Assembly (NCBI GenBank): GCA_040756515.1
Contig: JBFLYW010000017.1
Span: 10,764-74,763 of the forward strand
Direction: 5' to 3'
Origin: DSXH01 sp020724325
GTDB taxonomy: Bacteria > Bacteroidota > Ignavibacteria > Ignavibacteriales > Melioribacteraceae
DNA length: 64,000 bases
Both the position numbers and the translations under genes were made by a program. Shown piece after piece: positions 54,930-64,000 of the stretch. The notes beneath the pieces are model-generated. The model worked only from the letters and a program-made list of their open reading frames with translations, was not told the origin of the DNA and did not search any database. The stretch's first letter is position 1. Every line of letters begins with the position of its first letter.

Positions 54930-57251
54930 ATGAGAATGAAGTATTTCATATTCCTTTTGGCAGCATCTCTTTCAACCGTTTTACATGGGCAGAATTTAAT
55001 AACAAATAAATTAGCTGAAGAGACTACGCAAGGCGGCGAAGGTTATATAATTGATGCAAGACCTTTGCTGGAACGTTTTAGCAAAGCTAATGGAATTGAT
55101 CTTGATAAAGTAGAACCGATTCCTCCGCAGCTTAGAAAATCTGCATGGACGTTCAATGTCGGTTCACCCGGTCCATATAACAACGGATGGTGGGCACATG
55201 ATTTATCGGGCAGTGTTAGTTTCTATCAGACGCCGGCAACTTGCAGAGCAATTGGAAATTATTGTTATATTTTTGTCGAAGATTCAATATGGAACAATGG
55301 AAGAGTAGATCAGAACGCAGTAAATAAAGTATTGGAAGCATTCGATACAAAAAACGCTTTACCGAATTCAACTAAGGGAATTTATCAAACTAATGTTGAT
55401 TATTTCGGTAATCCGCCTAACGTTGATAACGATCCAAGAATTATCATTTTCATATTAAATATAAGGGATGGCTACACGCCAGGCGGAGCTTATACTGCCG
55501 GCTATTTTTATAGCTACAATCAGGGTAACGCTTCAAACAGTAATAAAGCAGAAGTATTTTATCTTGATGCTAATCCGTTGAACTTGCGGACTGATAACGG
55601 AATTAATTCCGGTATGAGTATAACCGCACATGAGTTCCAGCATATGATCCATTGGAATTATACGCCGCCAAGTTCTCAAACATTTTTTAACGAAGCATTC
55701 TCAGAAATTGCATCTTACTTAAATGGTTATGCTCTGCGTTCAACCTCAAGATATGCAAATGAAACTAACCAATATCTATTAAGGTGGAGAAGCGGCGATG
55801 ATGTATTAACTGATTACTCACGAGCCGCGCGGTACGCACTCTATTTAAGTGAACAACTTACACCCGCTGTATTTAAAACATATTTAACAAGTGCTTTCAG
55901 GGATTACGATGGAATTACCTATGCATCTTTATTTTTAGACCCTGGAGGCAGCAGAAATTTTGAACGGCTGCTTGAAGACTGGTTTATTGCTAATTACCTA
56001 AACGATAGAAGTGTTAATACAAGATTCGGTTACCTGTTAGCAGGTCAGCCAAAAGCTTCTAGCATTACTTACACAAATCCTAACGTAAGCTCTACATCAA
56101 GCGGAGTTTCGAAATACGGTGTACAATATCTAACCTATAAAGGTGGAAGAAACCTAACTATTAATTTTAACAACAATGGAAACTCAAGTCTAAAAATAAA
56201 AGCCATTAAAATTGGTCCAGGCGTTAAACAGGTTGAAAATGTACCTACAAATACAAATGTTAGTTTCAGCGACTTTGGGACAACATTTTCGGAAATAACT
56301 TTTGCAGTTTACGTTGCAGATATGAATGCATTTATTGCAAATCCTTCTACTGACAAATTTAGTTTTAGTTATAGTTCTACGGGAACAGCAGTAGCTCAGG
56401 TTTTCGAAATTGCTTATGATACAACGGAACCAACTGGATATTTACAATTAACACAAGGCGATAGTGTTGCTGTTTATTTTGAAGCAATGAGCGGAATGAA
56501 ACTAGATTCTATTAAAGTTGCTCTTCGCGGCACACTACCTATTCAAGGAAGAATTCTAGAATTTGTTGGTTTATCTAATAGATTTGGCGGTGGACTTATG
56601 TCATCTATTATTGCCACGCCCACATTAGCTTCTCCTCCGGCTGTTGTTAATCCTGGAGCAGAATATCCATATCAAATACCATATCCAAATTGGGTAAAAG
56701 TTGACCTTCGCACGTTAAGTTTAACTGCAGATAAGAGTTTCGCCGTTCAATTTCCGATTGGCGCACCTTATCCATCATCTAATAGGGTAATGTCAACTTA
56801 CTACAAATCGACTTCTTCTTTTTATAGCTTTTCTTATCAATCTACTAATAGTCCTCCAAGATGGATTTACTATTCTGTCTCCGGTAAAGACGGTTTCATT
56901 TTTCTTTTCTTAATAAGAGCTTATGTAAGCAGCATTGGTTCAAGTGTTGGAGAGTCAATTGAAATTCTACCTTCTGCTTATGCATTAGAGCAGAACTATC
57001 CCAATCCATTTAATCCGGAGACGGTTATTAGTTTTAGTTTGCCTAAACCCGGTAATGTTAAAATAAAAATTTATGATGTGCTTGGTAACGAGGTAAGAAC
57101 ATTGATTGATGAAGAAAGATTTGCCGGCAAGCATAACATTTACTGGAACTCAACCGATAATTCCGGTAAGAGGGTTGCAAGTGGAATTTACTTCTACACA
57201 ATTTCTGCGGATAACTTTACTCAAACTAAAAAGATGGTTTTGATGAAGTGA
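54930..57251 (+). CDS. T9SS-secreted putative zinc metalloprotease
   Basis: A protein of 773 residues. Signal peptide at about 1-21 (ending LHGQ). A zinc-binding HEFQHMIH at residues 234-241 is followed by NEAFSE (254-259), giving an HExxH plus downstream Glu arrangement as in gluzincin peptidases. The C-terminal ~90 residues (LEQNYPNPFNPETVISFSLP, LGNEVRTLID, ASGIYFYTI, KKMVLMK) are a type A T9SS sorting domain, so it is exported to the surface or medium. A stem-loop terminator follows. Confidence 0.85.
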   Translation: MRMKYFIFLLAASLSTVLHGQNLITNKLAEETTQGGEGYIIDARPLLERFSKANGIDLDKVEPIPPQLRKSAWTFNVGSPGPYNNGWWAHDLSGSVSFYQTPATCRAIGNYCYIFVEDSIWNNGRVDQNAVNKVLEAFDTKNALPNSTKGIYQTNVDYFGNPPNVDNDPRIIIFILNIRDGYTPGGAYTAGYFYSYNQGNASNSNKAEVFYLDANPLNLRTDNGINSGMSITAHEFQHMIHWNYTPPSSQTFFNEAFSEIASYLNGYALRSTSRYANETNQYLLRWRSGDDVLTDYSRAARYALYLSEQLTPAVFKTYLTSAFRDYDGITYASLFLDPGGSRNFERLLEDWFIANYLNDRSVNTRFGYLLAGQPKASSITYTNPNVSSTSSGVSKYGVQYLTYKGGRNLTINFNNNGNSSLKIKAIKIGPGVKQVENVPTNTNVSFSDFGTTFSEITFAVYVADMNAFIANPSTDKFSFSYSSTGTAVAQVFEIAYDTTEPTGYLQLTQGDSVAVYFEAMSGMKLDSIKVALRGTLPIQGRILEFVGLSNRFGGGLMSSIIATPTLASPPAVVNPGAEYPYQIPYPNWVKVDLRTLSLTADKSFAVQFPIGAPYPSSNRVMSTYYKSTSSFYSFSYQSTNSPPRWIYYSVSGKDGFIFLFLIRAYVSSIGSSVGESIEILPSAYALEQNYPNPFNPETVISFSLPKPGNVKIKIYDVLGNEVRTLIDEERFAGKHNIYWNSTDNSGKRVASGIYFYTISADNFTQTKKMVLMK

Positions 57252-57256
57252 TTTTA

Positions 57257-57306
57257 TTACACCCTCGAAGGTCATCGACTTTCGAGGGTGTAATTTCTTT
57301 TATTTT
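57257..57306 (+). terminator. Intrinsic terminator after the metalloprotease gene
   Basis: A 13-bp stem TTACACCCTCGAA/TTCGAGGGTGTAA (57257-57269 and 57281-57293) with an 11-base loop, followed by a T-rich tail TTTCTTTTATTTTT. Confidence 0.85.
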
Positions 57307-57396
57307 TAAGGTATCGACCTTGACAGCTACTGGCAAAACCTAATAAAAGATTATATTAAAATAGAATTATTATAATAAATTAAGACACATATATTA

Positions 57397-57567
57397 TTAA
57401 AAATAAATAGTATATCCAGCTCGAAGACTGCACCAGCCATACCCGACGGTATTATCGCCGGCAGCAGAGGCATCAACTCTTATTGAAATTACATCACCTG
57501 GAACAACAGCCATTGAGTAAACAATTGAATCAAGAATAACTGGTTGAAACCAGTATTGTGGAGCCGG
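57397..57567 (-). pseudogene. C-terminal fragment of a gene cut off at the insertion sequence
   Basis: On the minus strand 57 codons run without stop from the IS boundary to TAA at 57397-57399 (QYWFQPVILDSIVYSMAVVP, then VGYGWCSLRAGYTIYF). The other half is not visible on the far side of the IS, so the insertion was accompanied by a deletion or rearrangement. The protein family is not recognised. Confidence 0.6.
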
Positions 57568-59083
57568 ATTGACTCAAAATAAATCTAACCGTACTGGCTA
57601 CACAAAGTAGTCGTTGCCTCAAAAATAAATCTAACCGTAGAAAAAGGGAAAAACAGCTAATGAAACCTGAAAGATTTCCTTCCTAAGGTTAATTTCCATA
57701 CGTTGACTCAAAATATATCCGCCATAGGCGGATAAATCTGACCCAAAAATATAGAGGATAAATATGAGTCAAAAAGCAAAAAGAGAATATCTGAACGAGA
57801 TAAAATCAAGATATAAAAAATGCCAGCAAATCAGAGAAGAAAAAAATATTAAATGAATTTTGTAAAGTGTGCAGATATAACCGTAAGTACGCAATATATC
57901 TGCTAAACAAAAGAGAGCCCCTAACAAATTCAAAAAAGAAAAGAACCGGCAGAAAAAGAAGTTATAACAGTCCCGTAATTATTCATTTCTTAAGAGCAAT
58001 TCTAAAAGCAACAAATCTGATCTGTTCAAAAAGATTACAACCAATTATTCCATTATGGATGCCATTCTATGAAAAAACATTTTGCATAAAAATAGCCGAC
58101 CCGATAAAGAAAAAATTATTAACCATATCACCAGCAACTATTGACCGTCTGCTAAGTAAAGAAAGAAAAAAAATAGGTAAACTTGGTCTTTCAACAACAA
58201 AGCCTGGTTCTTTGATAAAGAAACGCATCCCAATAAAAACAAACCAGTGGGATGAAACAAGACCGGGTTTTATAGAAGCTGATACCGTTGCTCACTGCGG
58301 TAACTCTATTGCCGGCAGTTTTGTATACACGGTAAATGTTGTCGATATTGCTACTGGGTGGACTGAACCACGTGCCATATGGGGTAAAGGTGAAAAATCC
58401 ACTTTTGAAGCTATTAAAAGCATTGAAGAAGCTCTTCCATTCAAAATACTTGGGTTTGACTCTGATAATGGTTCGGAATTTCTTAACTGGCATTTATTCA
58501 GATATTTTACTCAGAGGAAATTGCCAGTCGAGTATACTCGTTCAAGAAGTTACTATAAAAATGATAACGCTCATATTGAAGGTAAAAACTGGACTCATAT
58601 TAGACAGTACCTTGGTTATCAACGATTTGATAATCCTAAGATTGTAGATATGCTTAATGATATTTACAAAAATTACTGGTCGCTATTTTTTAATTTCTTT
58701 ATCCCTTCAAGTAAGATTATTTCTAAACAGAGACTGGGAACTAAAATTATTAAGAAACATGATAAACCTAAAACTCCACTCCAGAGGCTGCTTGAGTCAT
58801 ATACATTACCTTACAAAATAAAGAGAAATCTATTGACTCTTAGAGACACTTTAGACCCTTTTAAACTACAAGGTATTATTCAAATGAAAATTTATGATAT
58901 ACTTAATCTGGTAAAATAATGTGCTATTTATTCGCGTTAGTTGACATATTCCATCTGCTTTTTTTATTTTCTTCTCAATATAAAATTTACTCTTATTATG
59001 ACGTTCTTTTTAATGTCACATTAGTCAGATTTTATTATGAGGAAACGTACTATCATTATGGTTAGATTTTATTTTGAGGCAAT
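57568..59083. mobile_element. Insertion sequence with rve-type (DDE) transposase
   Basis: The element is bounded by inverted terminal repeats with a CTCAAAATAA-type core: ATTGACTCAAAATAAATC at the left end (57568) and the complement of ATTGCCTCAAAATAAAATC at the right (59083). Several subterminal copies of the same motif occur near 57615-57640, 57703-57716 and 59020-59036, probably transposase binding sites. It contains the transposase at 57764-58919. Flanks both contain CCGG but no convincing target-site duplication. Confidence 0.8.
57764..58919 (+). pseudogene. Transposase with internal +1 frameshift in an A7 run
   Basis: The N-terminal frame starts ATG 57764 (SQKAKREYLNEIKSRYKKC) and ends at TGA 57854-57856. 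The remainder, from about 57840 in a shifted frame, reads KKILNEFCKVCRYNRKY and carries the rve core IEADTVAHCG, FDSDNGSEFLNWHLF and NDNAHIEGKNW with D, D and E residues. The two parts join at seven A residues (57840-57846); a +1 shift is needed. Either one extra A has inactivated it, or transcriptional slippage or a frameshift at the run restores the protein. Confidence 0.75.
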
Positions 59084-59116
59084 GGGTGTAGAAACCGGTT
59101 TAATGTTGAAATCGGT

Positions 59117-59947
59117 CTATTTCAGTTTGCTCTTAATAAATTGATGGTACTCCTCTCTAAAAATTCCCTGTCCGGAATCCTTATAAGTCTTTACCGGAAT
59201 GTTCATTGCTGCGAGACGCTGATCGGTTGAGTTAATACGGGCAATCGGGTCCGGATGCGTGGAAAGAAAAGTCGCTATGCCTTGTCCACCGCGTAATACT
59301 TTGCCGTCATCGCGTAACTTTTCGAAAAAGAACTTTACGCTGCCGGGATAAAATCTTGTGTTCATTAGATACTTAATTGAATACTCGTCGCTTTCATCTT
59401 CATTTGAACGGCTATTGGCTAAAAGAGCTAAACCGCCAAAAAGGTTTGCGATCATCTCAGTAACCTGGGATGGATTGTTACCTAAAGCTATACTGAGAAT
59501 AATTTGAAGACCGTATGCTTTTGTAATTCTCTGCGTTGCGTGGCGTCTTTCTACATGAGCAATTTCATGCCCGATTATGCCGGCAAGAGCCGCTTCAGAA
59601 TCCAAGTATTTAAGTGTGCCAGTATAGATATATACGTAACCGCCAGGGACCGCGAATGCATTTAACATTGTATCATTCTGAATTATTTCCATTTGATATG
59701 AATAAACAGCCGACTTTTTAACTTCGGGTGAACTTAGAACTTCCTGAAATATTTTTTTATCAATATATTCTTTAACATCAGGGTTCCCTTTATATAAAGG
59801 ATACTCCTTAGAATTTTTTCTTATCTCCTGATCGAACTGTCTTCCCAAAGAAATTTCATCATTATCAGTAAAAATATTGATGCCGGCTGAACAGGCAGTA
59901 ATAAACAGAATTCCAATAAAATATATTTTCAGTTTTGTAATTCTCAT
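59117..59947 (-). CDS. M48 family metallopeptidase, lipoprotein
   Basis: A 276-residue protein with a lipobox (FITACS, cysteine at 19), so it is membrane-anchored in the periplasm. Zinc site HEIAH at residues 127-131 with E183 and D187 in SNEDESDEYS. Relatives (BepA/LoiP type) act in outer membrane protein quality control. Its start is 9 bases from the end of the FecCD permease gene, same strand, giving a three-gene operon with obg. Confidence 0.9.
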   Translation of the reverse strand: MRITKLKIYFIGILFITACSAGINIFTDNDEISLGRQFDQEIRKNSKEYPLYKGNPDVKEYIDKKIFQEVLSSPEVKKSAVYSYQMEIIQNDTMLNAFAVPGGYVYIYTGTLKYLDSEAALAGIIGHEIAHVERRHATQRITKAYGLQIILSIALGNNPSQVTEMIANLFGGLALLANSRSNEDESDEYSIKYLMNTRFYPGSVKFFFEKLRDDGKVLRGGQGIATFLSTHPDPIARINSTDQRLAAMNIPVKTYKDSGQGIFREEYHQFIKSKLK

Positions 59948-59956
59948 ATACTTCTC

Positions 59957-60967
59957 TTAATAAAATATTTTGAATCTTTTTCTTAATAAATAAATAAATA
60001 TCGGAGCACCAACAAGAGCAGTAATGGCGCCAACAGGGATTTCTGCCGGTGCAATAATTGTCCTTGCTATTGTATCAGTAAGAATTAGATACGACCCGCC
60101 GATAAAAAACGATGCGGGAAATACTATTCTGTTATCAATTCCAAAAACTATACGGCATAGGTGCGGAATCAATAAGCCGACAAATCCAATTATTCCACTT
60201 ACTGATACAAGCGTACCTATCATAATACTTGTTGCAAAATAGGTTAAATTTTTAATTCTATTAGTGTTAAGACCCAATTGTTTCCCAAAATCTGAGCCAA
60301 GACTTATAACATTAAATTTATCTGAGACTAATATTAAAATAAAAGCGATAGTAAATGTAACGGTTAAAACAGGTAAAAGATTATTTTTGTCAGCCAGGGA
60401 TAAATTGCCAATTAACCAGAAGAGCGCGGTTCGAAGCGAATCATTCAGCAAACTCATCATAAGCAGAATAGCTGCAGAGAAGAAAGCGCCAACCATTACC
60501 CCGGATAACAACAAAACATTCGGTTCAAGTTCACCAAATCTCTTGCCAAGTAAAAAGACAATAACCATAGCAGAAACGGCTCCTAAGAAAGCCAGCATTT
60601 GAGTTCCTAAGAAAGAGACTCCAATTAAAAATGAAAGCACAGCGCCAAATGTTCCGCCGCTCGAAATTCCTAAGATGTACGGCTCTGCAAGAGGATTCAT
60701 CAACATTGACTGAAAAACCGCACCGGCTATCGACAAGCCGCCACCAACAGCAAATCCATATAGAATACGCGGTAATCTTATATCGAACAAAATCTGGGAA
60801 ACCGTATCTCCTTTGCCCGAAGAGAAGAGAGCTTCAAAAAATTCTGAAAGACTTATACTTACCGGACCGATAAGCATTGCAGTAATTGCAATTATGCCGG
60901 AAACAAGTAATAAAATAATTATTCTGAAAAGAAAACCTATTGCTGTCAGTCTTGAAGTTGTTCCCAT
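59957..60967 (-). CDS. FecCD family ABC transporter permease
   Basis: Iron-siderophore or cobalamin importer permease of 336 residues, about nine to ten helices. The family sequence DIRLPRILYGFAVGGGLSIAGAVFQSMLMNPLAEPYILGISSG is present, and GFVGLLIPHLCRI near the end is the ATPase contact region. No ATPase or binding protein is adjacent. It overlaps obg by 22 bases. It could be the partner of the BtuF-like protein at 21235-22287, but this is only a suggestion. Confidence 0.9.
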   Translation of the reverse strand: MGTTSRLTAIGFLFRIIILLLVSGIIAITAMLIGPVSISLSEFFEALFSSGKGDTVSQILFDIRLPRILYGFAVGGGLSIAGAVFQSMLMNPLAEPYILGISSGGTFGAVLSFLIGVSFLGTQMLAFLGAVSAMVIVFLLGKRFGELEPNVLLLSGVMVGAFFSAAILLMMSLLNDSLRTALFWLIGNLSLADKNNLLPVLTVTFTIAFILILVSDKFNVISLGSDFGKQLGLNTNRIKNLTYFATSIMIGTLVSVSGIIGFVGLLIPHLCRIVFGIDNRIVFPASFFIGGSYLILTDTIARTIIAPAEIPVGAITALVGAPIFIYLLRKRFKIFY

Positions 60968-61932
60968 ACCAGATCCAAAAGTTCATTTATTCCGTATCTA
61001 TTTGCTGATGAAAAAACCATCATTTTTCCCGCGTAACCTTTTATTTTTTTCTTGCGGATTTTTTCTATAGTAGAATCATTAGCAAGATCGGCTTTAGAAA
61101 AACTAAGAATTTTCTTTTTCTTACTAAGTAGTTTTGAATACTGATTCAGTTCATTTGAAAGAGTATCAAATTCTCTTTGATGATTTTCACTTGTAATGTC
61201 GATCATCAATAAAAGTAATTTAGTTCGTTCTATATGGCGTAGAAATTTTAATCCAAGTCCTTTACCCTGATGAGCGCCTTCAATAATTCCGGGTATATCA
61301 GCAAAAATTATGCTTTGGAAATTTTTGTATCTAACAATTCCAAGATTTGGTTCAAGAGTTGTGAAGGGATAATCTGCAATTTTCGGTTTTGCTTCTGAAA
61401 TAACAGATATTAAAGTTGACTTACCTGCATTCGGAAACCCCACCAATCCAACATCTGCAATTAATTTAAGCTCTAAAATAATATTCATTCCTTGTCCGGA
61501 TTTACCCGGCTCAGCATAACGTGGAGTTTGATTTGTTGGAGTAGCAAAATTACTATTACCTTTACCTCCCCTTCCACCTTTAGCAGCAACAAATTCTTCT
61601 CCGTCTGAATTGAGGTCACAAATTATTTCTTCCGTATCGGCATCCTTTATTAGGGTTCCAACAGGAACTTTTATAATTATATCTTTACCTGATCTACCAT
61701 CTTTTAATGATGAACCTCCGCGTTCTCCATTCTGCGCGATATATTTTTTTTGATAATTGAAATCGAGAAGTGTGTTTAGGTTAGAATCAGCTTTGAAAAT
61801 TATATTACCGCCATTTCCGCCATTACCACCGGCGGGACCTCCTTTCGGAACGTATTTCTCGCGTCTGAATGCAACAGCCCCGTCTCCACCGTTGCCGGCT
61901 TTAATATAGATTTTTGCATAGTCAATAAACAT
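60946..61932 (-). CDS. obg: GTPase Obg
   Basis: A 328-residue ribosome-associated GTPase. The N-terminal glycine-rich Obg domain is clear (GGDGAVAFRREKYVPKGGPA), followed by the G domain with GFPNAGKSTL, DIPGIIEGAHQGKGLG and FSKAD. It lacks the C-terminal OCT domain found in some Gram-positive homologues. The gene runs on the minus strand, and the FecCD permease starts inside its 3' end. Confidence 0.96.
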   Translation of the reverse strand: MFIDYAKIYIKAGNGGDGAVAFRREKYVPKGGPAGGNGGNGGNIIFKADSNLNTLLDFNYQKKYIAQNGERGGSSLKDGRSGKDIIIKVPVGTLIKDADTEEIICDLNSDGEEFVAAKGGRGGKGNSNFATPTNQTPRYAEPGKSGQGMNIILELKLIADVGLVGFPNAGKSTLISVISEAKPKIADYPFTTLEPNLGIVRYKNFQSIIFADIPGIIEGAHQGKGLGLKFLRHIERTKLLLLMIDITSENHQREFDTLSNELNQYSKLLSKKKKILSFSKADLANDSTIEKIRKKKIKGYAGKMMVFSSANRYGINELLDLVWEQLQD

Positions 61933-61938
61933 TGGATT

Positions 61939-63549
61939 TTACTTTTTGTTGAAATATTGGGAAATGATCGATTTAAAAGATTCTGCTTCTTTAGAATTAC
62001 TGTTAATATTTCTATTTCTAAGCGATTGGTTTAATACCACGTAGGCATCATCCAAAGACTGGCATACAGATATTTCATCGAGAGTGTTTGCAAATTCTTC
62101 AATGTCGTAATCAAAAATTGCTTCTATTATTTTAGTCATTTCTTTGTGCTCTAATAATTCGGCTACATCCATCTTCTGTTTCGATAACTCCTCATTCAAT
62201 TCCTCTTCTGATTTATCTGCAGCATATTCAGACTTTGACTGACTGCTTTGCAGAATAGTTTTGAGCATACTTTCTTCACTTTCTTTTTCTTCATTTAGTA
62301 TTTGCTCATATACATTATCTGGGTGTAAATCGCTTTTAATTGAATCGCGAGCTTCTATTTGCGATGATTCTTTTTCTAATGAACCATCTTCCACTAATTC
62401 GGCATTATTATAATGTTTATCGTTCAGAATTTTTTCATCATCAATATCGCTTTCATATAGTATTTCCTCAGGTATATTTAATTCTTCTTTCTGTTTTAAT
62501 TCTTCAGCTTCTTCAATTCCTTCCGATTCGCCAACTGATTCTGAGGAATCAGAGTCTTCAACGGGTTCTATTTCGTTATTCTTATCAATTCGGATTCTTA
62601 ATTTAGTTGATTTTATTCTCCCCTGTTCATCCATCATTTCATCAGCGTGTTCTTCGGGAGTTGTTTGAGCTTCATAAACTTCACTTGTTGATTTATCTTC
62701 TTGTGACAAAGACTCGGCTTGTTGAACAGGATGGATCACTTCTCTTATCTCTTCTATTTCATTTTCATGGTTAGTCTCATGTTCATATTTTTCGATCATT
62801 ACACTATCCAGGCATTTTTGAAGATCCGCAATAATTATTTTACCCGAATTGTCCTCCCCAAACAATGAATGAATTCTATTTAGGTGGGCATCCAGTTTTT
62901 TCTCCTCCAAAAATTTTTCTACTGCCGCGTAAGGAACTTTATTTTTCTGAATTTCGCCAATGTTAAAAAAGTCGCTCATTGATTTTACCGCATTGGACAA
63001 AATACTCGGCAGATAGGTCTCTATACCAAGTTTATCAACCCTATCGAGGAGTTCACTAAATTCCCCCGAGTTCATAGAAATTATTTTTTTTGAATTGATG
63101 TAAGAAACTAAAATTTTTTTGAGATACTGATAGTAATATGCATAATTAATTATCTGTTTAATCTCAAGTGTTGTCTTATGGTCTCCAGCATCAAATACAA
63201 ATTTGGATAATGTCCATTTAGGTCTAACAAGATAATTTACAGTAAACGAAGAGGCATGAAGTATCAATTTGGAAACATACTCAAGAGCAAATCGTTTCGA
63301 TTTTTTTACTTCCTCGCTTATAAGATTAAAATAGCTGAAAATTTTTTCGCCTGAGTAATCAAATACAGAATTTTTGAGAAGGTTCTGCCTGTCTTCGAAA
63401 ATGAGGAAATCAATTTCTGCAGAAATATAATTTAAGATAGCCGGATGAATATCGGTAGAAGCGAGTTGTTCAAAAGTGAAATAGGGACCCAAACGGTTGA
63501 CTTTATTCAGATTAAAGTCATAAATAAATTTTATTTCGCGTTCGAACAT
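61939..63549 (-). CDS. Large acidic protein of unknown function
   Basis: A protein of 536 residues. The first ~240 residues are mixed helical with aromatic and lysine-rich segments (VNRLGPYFTFEQLASTDIHP). The middle (about 260-450) is very acidic and low-complexity, rich in Glu, Asp and Ser. The end (about 455-536) is ordered again (EEFANTLDEISVCQSLDDAY). I recognise no domain. It ends 6 bases before obg on the same strand, so it belongs to the obg operon. Confidence 0.7.
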   Translation of the reverse strand: MFEREIKFIYDFNLNKVNRLGPYFTFEQLASTDIHPAILNYISAEIDFLIFEDRQNLLKNSVFDYSGEKIFSYFNLISEEVKKSKRFALEYVSKLILHASSFTVNYLVRPKWTLSKFVFDAGDHKTTLEIKQIINYAYYYQYLKKILVSYINSKKIISMNSGEFSELLDRVDKLGIETYLPSILSNAVKSMSDFFNIGEIQKNKVPYAAVEKFLEEKKLDAHLNRIHSLFGEDNSGKIIIADLQKCLDSVMIEKYEHETNHENEIEEIREVIHPVQQAESLSQEDKSTSEVYEAQTTPEEHADEMMDEQGRIKSTKLRIRIDKNNEIEPVEDSDSSESVGESEGIEEAEELKQKEELNIPEEILYESDIDDEKILNDKHYNNAELVEDGSLEKESSQIEARDSIKSDLHPDNVYEQILNEEKESEESMLKTILQSSQSKSEYAADKSEEELNEELSKQKMDVAELLEHKEMTKIIEAIFDYDIEEFANTLDEISVCQSLDDAYVVLNQSLRNRNINSNSKEAESFKSIISQYFNKK

Positions 63550-63640
63550 TTAGCCCTATTATTTTATTTCCACAAAATAAAGATACCCTTATTATCCCAT
63601 AAAGTTACAAAGACACTTAGCGATAATACCAAAATGATAT

Positions 63641-63670
63641 AAAAAAATCCCGACATAATTTGGCGGGATC
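63641..63670 (-). terminator. Intrinsic terminator of the partial T9SS gene
   Basis: Read on the minus strand, stem ATCCCG/CGGGAT (63664-63669 and 63647-63652) with an 11-base loop is followed by seven T. It lies 30 bases downstream of the stop at 63700. Confidence 0.75.
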
Positions 63671-63699
63671 CGTAAAATTATCCTCATTACACTCCCCAG

Positions 63700-64000
63700 T
63701 TACTTCACCAATATCATCTTGCCAGTAAGAAGCTGCTTATTGTAGTTAATTGTATAAAAATAAATTCCTGATGGCAATCTGCTGCCGTCAAAGCCTACTT
63801 CGTGGTGTCCAAAGGGCTGCTTTTCATTTACTAATGTTACTATTTCCCTGCCTAACATATCATACACTTTTAATACGACCAATCCAGTTTCTGGAATGCT
63901 GTATTTTATCTTAGTAGTTGGATTGAACGGATTAGGATAATTCAGTATTGTCAATTCCCTCTCTACCGAAGATGACAATGCTTGTTCTTTTGCGATAGCA
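63700..64000 (-). CDS. T9SS C-terminal sorting domain protein (5' partial)
   Basis: The frame is open to the right edge, so only the last ~99 residues are seen. They form a complete type A sorting domain: LNYPNPFNPTTKIKYSIPET, LKVYDMLGREIVTLVN, SRLPSGIYFYTINYN and the end GKMILVK. The protein is therefore exported by the type IX system and anchored or released at the surface. The functional domain is outside the window. Confidence 0.85.
   Translation of the reverse strand, partial: AIAKEQALSSSVERELTILNYPNPFNPTTKIKYSIPETGLVVLKVYDMLGREIVTLVNEKQPFGHHEVGFDGSRLPSGIYFYTINYNKQLLTGKMILVK

Noticed and set aside
57840..57846. Programmed -1 frameshift in the transposase
   Set aside because: Joining the two frames needs a +1 shift at the A run, so the usual -1 mechanism does not fit.

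Overview
The window is AT-rich chromosomal DNA from a member of the Bacteroidota/Chlorobiota assemblage. It is most likely an Ignavibacteria-type bacterium. The evidence is a pair of type IX secretion (T9SS) C-terminal sorting domains (one cut by the right edge), TonB-dependent receptors with a carboxypeptidase-like N-terminal domain, an ATP synthase operon lacking atpD and atpC, an OmpA protein with thrombospondin type 3 repeats, and mostly housekeeping synteny. This placement is inferred from gene content; no rRNA is present.

Left part (1-20.5 kb, mostly + strand): a cell-envelope start (partial heptosyltransferase, M23 peptidase, bactofilin) runs straight into atpZ/atpI-like genes and atpBEFHAG. 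A translation and protein-targeting operon follows (ffh, rpsP, khpA, rimM, trmD, rplS), ending at a terminator shared with a convergent OmpA/TSP3 gene. Next come a small membrane protein, tRNA-Arg(CCT), eno, a MITE-like inverted repeat, a type I glutamine synthetase, a PagL-like lipid A deacylase, two family 9 glycosyltransferases and an EamA exporter.

Centre (20.6-37.5 kb): the most interesting block. After a decayed macrodomain gene there are about 16 kb of co-oriented genes: BtuF-like binding protein, GntR/UTRA regulator, CblT-like ECF substrate component, PurM/AIR-synthase-like (CblS-like) kinase, fused double EcfA ATPase, EcfT, ADP-ribosylglycohydrolase-family enzyme, secreted PHP phosphoesterase, two BtuB-like TonB receptors, an archaeal/Thermotoga-type S-adenosylhomocysteinase, a NupC-type nucleoside transporter and an adenosine deaminase. 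I read it as a salvage locus for a nucleoside-like ligand, possibly the alpha-ribazole lower ligand of cobamides. That function is inference. No B12 riboswitch or cobalamin-assembly gene was seen.

Right part (37.5-64 kb): a decayed stretch holds at least two pseudogenes, dispersed intergenic repeats and a 60-bp tandem array interrupted by a 100-N assembly gap. Then come an aminotransferase, iorAB on the minus strand, ptsN-like, hisS, an unknown gene, rlmB, and a SUF Fe-S cluster locus (sufBCDS, a SufT-like gene, a bacilliredoxin, an Rrf2 regulator). A lipoprotein, a T9SS-secreted putative metalloprotease and an insertion sequence with a frameshifted transposase and a truncated neighbour follow. 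The window ends with a minus-strand group: an acidic protein of unknown function, obg, an orphan FecCD permease and an M48 lipoprotein peptidase, and finally a partial T9SS protein at the right edge.
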